DNA from: Nostoc sp. CHAB 5836
GTDB taxonomy: Bacteria; Cyanobacteriota; Cyanobacteriia; Cyanobacteriales; Nostocaceae
Direction: 5' to 3'
Length of the DNA stretch: 34,801 nucleotides
NCBI RefSeq assembly: GCF_020829445.1
Contig: NZ_JAIVFV010000067.1
Span: 1-34,801 of the forward strand
Made by a program: the position numbers and the translations under genes. The notes below the pieces were generated by a model, which was given only the letters and a program-made list of their open reading frames with translations, was not told the DNA's origin and ran no database searches. Of this stretch, positions 31,594 through 34,801 are shown piece after piece (position 1 is the stretch's first letter; every line of letters starts with the position of its first letter).

Positions 31594-31980
31594 ATGGTGT
31601 TGTCGGTTAGTGAGCGGACATTTACTCAAGAAGTTTTAGAATCTCCTATTCCTGTTTTAGTTAATTTTGAAGCACCTTGGTGTGGCTTGTGTCGAGTTAT
31701 CCACCCACTGTTGTTGCAATTTCAAGCCCAATGGGGGGAAGAAATTAAATTAGTTGGGGTTAATGCCGATCAAAATTTTAAATTGTCTACTACTTATAGG
31801 CTCAAATCACTACCAACTTTACTATTAATTGAAAATGGCACTATTCGCCATCGCTTGGAATGCTTTCGCAGCAGAGAAGATTTACGTCTAGCTTTAGAAG
31901 AGATTAAAGCCAGCTACAGCAATTACCCCAAAATCTACAAAAGTTCAAAAACAGTGGACTTAGAGTGTCGGTCAGCTTGA
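31594..31980 (+). CDS. Thioredoxin-like protein with CGLC active site
   Basis: A 128-residue thioredoxin fold. The active site is WCGLC in FEAPWCGLCRVIHPLL, with Leu replacing the usual Pro of CGPC. The cis-Pro loop SLPTLLLIENG and the GVNADQNFKL strand are present. About 20 extra residues follow the last helix. No export signal is visible, so it acts in the cytoplasm. The CGLC change would be expected to alter redox potential. It lies between the nnrU-like gene and ndhF on the same strand, with a terminator following, so it is likely expressed separately from ndhF. Confidence 0.88.
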   Translation: MVLSVSERTFTQEVLESPIPVLVNFEAPWCGLCRVIHPLLLQFQAQWGEEIKLVGVNADQNFKLSTTYRLKSLPTLLLIENGTIRHRLECFRSREDLRLALEEIKASYSNYPKIYKSSKTVDLECRSA

Positions 31981-32180
31981 TGGGCATGGGGCTAATGACT
32001 AATACTTCGACTACGCGCTTGGTGAGTTGACGGTGAGCATCTCGACTTTGCTCGTTGGCGTAGCCTAAGAAGAGATGGAACCGCAGTCGAACTGCGTAGT
32101 TGAACGCGAGTGCGTCCCGCTCTTAAGGGCAGTACAAGTGACCAATGACTAATGACCAAATCTAAAACCATGCTTAACAC
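31981..32180. repeat. Dispersed repeat fragments and a heptamer stretch after the thioredoxin gene
   Basis: CTTCGACTACGCGC, GCGTAGCC, GAACGCGAGTGCGTCC (as near 3352 and 4240) and CAATGACTAATGACCAAAT heptamers (32139-32160). No gene. Confidence 0.5.
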
Positions 32181-32211
32181 CCCACCCAATCAGCCTTGGG
32201 TGGGTTATTTT
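32181..32211 (+). terminator. Intrinsic terminator after the thioredoxin-like gene
   Basis: CCCACCCAA (32181-32189) and TTGGGTGGG (32196-32204) form a perfect 9-bp stem with a 6-base loop, followed by TTATTTT. It lies about 200 bases after the thioredoxin stop and 76 bases before ndhF, so it separates the two transcription units. Confidence 0.8.
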
Positions 32212-32286
32212 AACCTAAAGGGTGTGTGTCACAATTATTAACAGTTCCGACACGCTAATCAAGAATTCTAAAAGTAGGCGTCAGTG

Positions 32287-34389
32287 ATGGAAGTAATCTA
32301 TCAGTATGCCTGGCTGATTCCGGTGTTCCCTCTTCTCGGGGCAATGCTGGTCGGTCTAGGGTTAATCTCGTTGAATCAGGTGACAAACCGCCTACGGCAG
32401 CTTAACGCTGTGCTGATTATCTCTATGATGGGAGCAGCTATGGCTCTGTCGTTTGCCTTGTTGTGGAGTCAAATTCAAGGACACGCGCCTTATATTCGCA
32501 CCTTTGAGTGGGCGGCTGCTGGTAATTTTCACCTGAGCATGGGCTACACTATTGACCACCTGACAGCCTTAATGCTGGTGATTGTCACAACGGTAGCCTG
32601 CCTAGTCATGGTTTACACCGATGGCTACATGGCTCACGATCCCGGTTACGTGAGGTTTTACGCCTATCTCAGTTTATTTGGCTCCTCAATGTTAGGTCTG
32701 GTGGTCAGCCCCAACCTAGTACAGATTTATATATTCTGGGAATTGGTGGGGATGTGTTCCTACTTGCTGGTCGGCTTTTGGTATGATCGCAAGTCAGCAG
32801 CCGATGCCGCGCAAAAAGCATTTGTGACCAACCGCGTGGGCGACTTTGGTTTGTTACTTGGCATTTTGGGGCTATTTTGGGCAACGGGAAGCTTTGATTT
32901 TAATATCATGGGCGATCGCCTCGCCCAACTCGTAGAATCAGGTTCTATCAGCAATTTTCTCGCTGTCCTGTTTGCGATTTTAGTTTTCTTAGGGCCAGTG
33001 GCGAAATCAGCCCAATTCCCCCTTCATGTCTGGCTACCAGACGCAATGGAAGGCCCCACCCCCATTTCTGCCTTGATTCACGCAGCAACAATGGTGGCGG
33101 CGGGTGTTTTCCTGATTGCCCGGATGTATCCAGTATTTGAAGACGTTCCAGTTGCAATGAACGTCATTGCCTTTACTGGAGCGTTTACGGCGTTTTTGGG
33201 GGCAACCATTGCCATTACCCAAAACGACATCAAAAAGGGCTTGGCTTATTCCACCATTTCCCAACTTGGTTACATGGTGATGGCAATGGGAATAGGTTCC
33301 TACAGTGCTGGACTATTCCACCTGATGACCCACGCCTATTTCAAGGCGATGCTGTTCTTGGGTTCCGGTTCAGTAATTCATGGTATGGAAAGTGTGGTTG
33401 GACACGACCCCGCCTTAGCTCAAGATATGCGCTTGATGGGTGGACTGCGAAAGTATATGCCTGTCACAGCAACTACCTTTTTGATTGGTTGCTTGGCAAT
33501 TTCTGGTATTCCCCCCTTTGCTGGTTTCTGGTCAAAAGATGAAATTCTGGGGAAGGCTTTTGAGGCTAACCCACTTCTCTGGTTCATTGGCTGGCTAACT
33601 GCTGGGATTACGGCTTTCTATATGTTTAGAATGTATTTCTCGACATTTGAAGGTAAATTCCGGGGTAATGACGAGAAAATCAAGGAAAAACTCAAAAAAG
33701 CGACGGCGACAATCGTCTTGGAATTAGAGTCACAACAACCAGTCCCGAATTTTGGGCCTGGGGCAATGAAGAAAGGAGAATTGGCGGCAACTAGTGAGCA
33801 ACATGACTCCCAGGACTCCCACGGGGATCACAGCCACTCCCCCCACGAATCGCCGTGGACGATGACACTGCCGTTAGCAGTGTTGGCTGTGCCTTCGATT
33901 TTGATTGGTTTGGTGGGAACTCCCTATGCCAATTATTTTGAAGAGTTTATCTTTCCTCCTAGCGAAACCCTCTCAGAAGTTATAGAAAAGGCTTCCGAGT
34001 TCAATCCGACGGAATTCTACATTATGGCGGGCGCCTCAGTCGGAATTTCTTTGATTGCGATTACCCTGGCTTCGTTGATGTATTTGCGCCGTAAGATTGA
34101 CCCGGCTGCGATCGCTGCTCAAATCAAACCACTTTACGAGTTATCCCTCAACAAGTGGTATTTTGATGATATTTACCATCGGGTTTTTGTCCTGGGCTTG
34201 CGTCGCCTAGCTAGACAAGTTATGGAAGTTGACTTCCGCGTTGTAGATGGTGCTGTTAACCTCACGGGCTTTTTCACCCTCGTTAGCGGTGAAGGGTTAA
34301 AGTACCTAGAAAACGGTCGCGCTCAATTCTATGCCTTGATCGTGTTTGGGGCGGTTTTGGGTTTAGTGATTGTCTTTGGCGTTACCTGA
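32287..34389 (+). CDS. ndhF: NDH-1 subunit 5 (NdhF, NdhF1 type)
   Basis: NdhF is an antiporter-like proton-pumping subunit of the thylakoid NDH-1L complex, used in respiration and cyclic electron flow around photosystem I. The 700-residue protein has about 15-16 hydrophobic helices. The antiporter core shows FWELVGMCSYLLVGFWYDR, AQFPLHVWLPDAMEGPTPIS, LIHAATMVAAGVFLIARMYP and KKGLAYSTISQLGYMVMAMG. A His-rich loop (HDSQDSHGDHSHSPHES) precedes the C-terminal membrane part and lateral helix. I take the ATG at 32287 (MEVIYQYAWLIP), because the GTG just before it adds nothing. It probably pairs with an ndhD downstream, beyond the window. A terminator follows 167 bases after the stop. Confidence 0.96.
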   Translation: MEVIYQYAWLIPVFPLLGAMLVGLGLISLNQVTNRLRQLNAVLIISMMGAAMALSFALLWSQIQGHAPYIRTFEWAAAGNFHLSMGYTIDHLTALMLVIVTTVACLVMVYTDGYMAHDPGYVRFYAYLSLFGSSMLGLVVSPNLVQIYIFWELVGMCSYLLVGFWYDRKSAADAAQKAFVTNRVGDFGLLLGILGLFWATGSFDFNIMGDRLAQLVESGSISNFLAVLFAILVFLGPVAKSAQFPLHVWLPDAMEGPTPISALIHAATMVAAGVFLIARMYPVFEDVPVAMNVIAFTGAFTAFLGATIAITQNDIKKGLAYSTISQLGYMVMAMGIGSYSAGLFHLMTHAYFKAMLFLGSGSVIHGMESVVGHDPALAQDMRLMGGLRKYMPVTATTFLIGCLAISGIPPFAGFWSKDEILGKAFEANPLLWFIGWLTAGITAFYMFRMYFSTFEGKFRGNDEKIKEKLKKATATIVLELESQQPVPNFGPGAMKKGELAATSEQHDSQDSHGDHSHSPHESPWTMTLPLAVLAVPSILIGLVGTPYANYFEEFIFPPSETLSEVIEKASEFNPTEFYIMAGASVGISLIAITLASLMYLRRKIDPAAIAAQIKPLYELSLNKWYFDDIYHRVFVLGLRRLARQVMEVDFRVVDGAVNLTGFFTLVSGEGLKYLENGRAQFYALIVFGAVLGLVIVFGVT

Positions 34390-34414
34390 TTTGTGTAGTG
34401 TCAAATTAGAGCCA

Positions 34415-34534
34415 GGGCGAATAGAATTCGCGGCTAGACAAACAAAGTCCGCCTGCGCGGACTAAGAGAAAATAAAGGTTTATTAACCCAGGTCGGTGGG
34501 TAAAGCCTCGTGTAGACGCGGTTTCTAACCGCCC
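34415..34534. mobile_element. GGCGA-core element, copy 3
   Basis: It begins GGGCGAATAGAATTCGCGGCT and ends GACGCGGTTTCTAACCGCCC, with the inner ACTAAGAGAAAATAAAGG block. It is the relative of 16419-16536 and 20778-20896, all 118-120 bases long. The AGAGGATG outer ends seen around the other two are not evident here. Confidence 0.78.
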
Positions 34535-34555
34535 TTTTACCCCCAAGTTTTTTAA

Positions 34556-34583
34556 GAGTCTAATTTAGACTCCTTTTTTTTAG
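34556..34583 (+). terminator. Intrinsic terminator after ndhF
   Basis: GAGTCTAA (34556-34563) and TTAGACTC (34565-34572) form a tight stem (in practice 6-7 pairs with a 3-5 base loop), followed by C and nine T. It is a good Rho-independent terminator for the + strand and shows that ndhF transcription can end here. Confidence 0.75.
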
Positions 34584-34678
34584 CTTGAATTCCTCAGCAG
34601 TCTTAACTGTTGAGGTTTTATGGTTTGTACTTCCAGTAAAATAAGAGGTACTGTACTAGAGAGTTTAGGTACTTACTA

Positions 34679-34801
34679 TAGCAATCCTAAATGAGTCGTG
34701 AAAAATATAAAATTTGAAAACGAACCGCAAAGTACGCTAAGAGCGCAAAGGGAAGAAAGAAAAAAGAGATTATAATTTTCACAAATGATTTAGGATTGCT
34801 A
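34679..34801. mobile_element. MITE-like element at the window edge with TAGCAATCCTAAAT ends
   Basis: TAGCAATCCTAAAT (34679-34692) and ATTTAGGATTGCTA (34788-34801) are perfect inverted repeats; pairing continues imperfectly inward (GTGAAAA / TTTTCAC). The core has ACGAACCGCAAAGTACGCTAAG and CGCAAAGGGAAG, the same dispersed repeat theme as near 6968 and 15155. The right end coincides with the window end. Confidence 0.75.

Overview
The window reads as chromosomal DNA of a filamentous, heterocyst-type cyanobacterium (Nostoc/Anabaena-like). The reasons are psb27 and ndhF, cyanobacterial DUF2973 and DUF2605 proteins, an RbcR-type regulator next to an NnrU protein, many GCGATCGC (HIP1) octamers, tandem 7-base repeats, and abundant short inverted-repeat elements. 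The genus is inferred from gene content and repeat style; no marker RNA gene is present, and I saw no tRNA, rRNA, CRISPR array or transposase gene.

Layout. 1-1008: C-terminal part of a long helical protein, possibly dynamin-like. 1200-1679: a BrnT/BrnA-type toxin-antitoxin pair whose toxin is broken by a 5-base tandem duplication. 1848-2819: DUF2973 and DUF2605 proteins. 3609-4205: mobA. 4296-5795: exported GHL10-like glycoside hydrolase. 6411-6809: psb27. 7126-8268: cofH. 8325-10271: an AT-rich multi-membrane GT-C glycosyltransferase. 11081-15064: an iron module made of a Tat-exported two-domain multicopper oxidase, a lipoprotein joining a helix-hairpin-helix to an FTR1-associated helical domain, a ferritin-like protein and an FTR1 permease. 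It is followed on the other strand by a siderophore/heme/cobalamin-type binding lipoprotein (15413-16348). 16650-19595: polA. 19742-20593: Cof-type HAD phosphatase. 20950-21960: ArgRS-like DALR protein carrying an in-frame repeat insertion. 22273-22992: Crp/Fnr regulator. 23070-28972: a Ser/Thr kinase with three membrane-anchored periplasmic binding proteins that share the N-terminus MSQKNE. 29356-34389: rbcR, divergent nnrU-like gene, thioredoxin-like gene and ndhF.

Two groups stand out as possible under-described systems. The first is the iron module, which pairs a ferroxidase-like enzyme with a permease (logic like Fet3/Ftr1), adds a ferritin-like store and an unusual fused lipoprotein, and has a clean promoter followed by a terminator-like hairpin in its leader. 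The second is the kinase/binding-protein group: three anchored periplasmic receptors of two fold types, no transporter permease or ATPase, and a Hanks-type kinase with a C-terminal membrane domain. This suggests sensing rather than import.

The intergenic DNA is heavily populated by small inverted-repeat elements (about 70-260 bases) and heptamer arrays. Several touch genes: an element end supplies the stop codon of the binding lipoprotein, a heptamer array supplies the last codons and stop of cofH, another lies directly upstream of the FTR1 start, and repeats have entered the DALR reading frame.
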